Assembly: GCA_041168985.1 (NCBI GenBank)
Contig: JBEEKA010000276.1
Location: forward strand, 1-13,730
DNA from: ZC4RG30 sp041168985
GTDB lineage: Bacteria; Pseudomonadota; Gammaproteobacteria; Steroidobacterales; Steroidobacteraceae
Direction: 5' to 3'
DNA: 13,730 nucleotides
In this document: one piece after another, positions 13,712 through 13,730 of the stretch
Layout of the letters: each line of letters starts with the position of its first letter
How positions within the stretch are numbered: position 1 is the stretch's first letter
Position numbers and translations under genes: made by a program
The notes under the pieces: model-generated
Database searches by the model: none
What the model was told of the DNA's origin: nothing
What the model saw: only the letters and a program-made list of their open reading frames with translations

Positions 13712-13730
13712 GCGTGTTGCGTGTCGCGCA

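Overview
This window looks like the replication-origin neighbourhood of a high-GC gammaproteobacterium. The order dnaN-dnaA | rpmH-rnpA-yidD-yidC-mnmE is the classic gammaproteobacterial origin cluster. L34 begins MATKRTYQPS, with an N-terminal extension typical of Xanthomonadales-like lineages. I infer that placement from remembered family features, not from a database search. The codons of the core genes are strongly GC-rich.

Region 1 (1-2206, minus strand) holds the 5' part of dnaN, which runs off the left edge, then a 256-bp intergenic stretch, then dnaA. The stretch looks like oriC. It has a cluster of degenerate DnaA boxes, including a perfectly palindromic pair, and a TAG/TAA triplet run beside an AT-rich tract just upstream of dnaN. 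That matches the DnaA-box / GC spacer / DnaA-trio / AT-rich layout known from other bacteria.

Region 2 (2207-6183, plus strand) is the rpmH-rnpA-yidD-yidC operon, driven by a good sigma70 promoter, followed by mnmE. It supplies L34, the RNase P protein, the YidD/YidC membrane-insertion factors and a tRNA-modifying GTPase. Genes are tightly packed: yidD overlaps both rnpA and yidC.

Region 3 (6184-8162, plus strand) is accessory and of visibly lower GC: a Crp/Fnr-type regulator that resembles Bacteroidetes-type members of that family, and a secreted FrsA-like alpha/beta hydrolase.

Region 4 (8217-13158) holds envelope and metabolic genes in divergent and convergent pairs: a large AsmA-family protein (minus), a DUF502 membrane protein (plus), an exported serine beta-lactamase-fold hydrolase (minus) and a siderophore-interacting flavin reductase (plus).

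Region 5 (13163-13699, minus strand) is a higBA toxin-antitoxin locus. The antitoxin is intact, but the toxin is broken, apparently by an internal deletion of about 35 bp.

No tRNA, rRNA, CRISPR array or insertion sequence was seen, and no gene-free stretch exceeds 300 bp. I found no wholly unknown multi-gene system. The most interesting signals are the origin architecture, the decayed higB and the regulator-hydrolase cassette.
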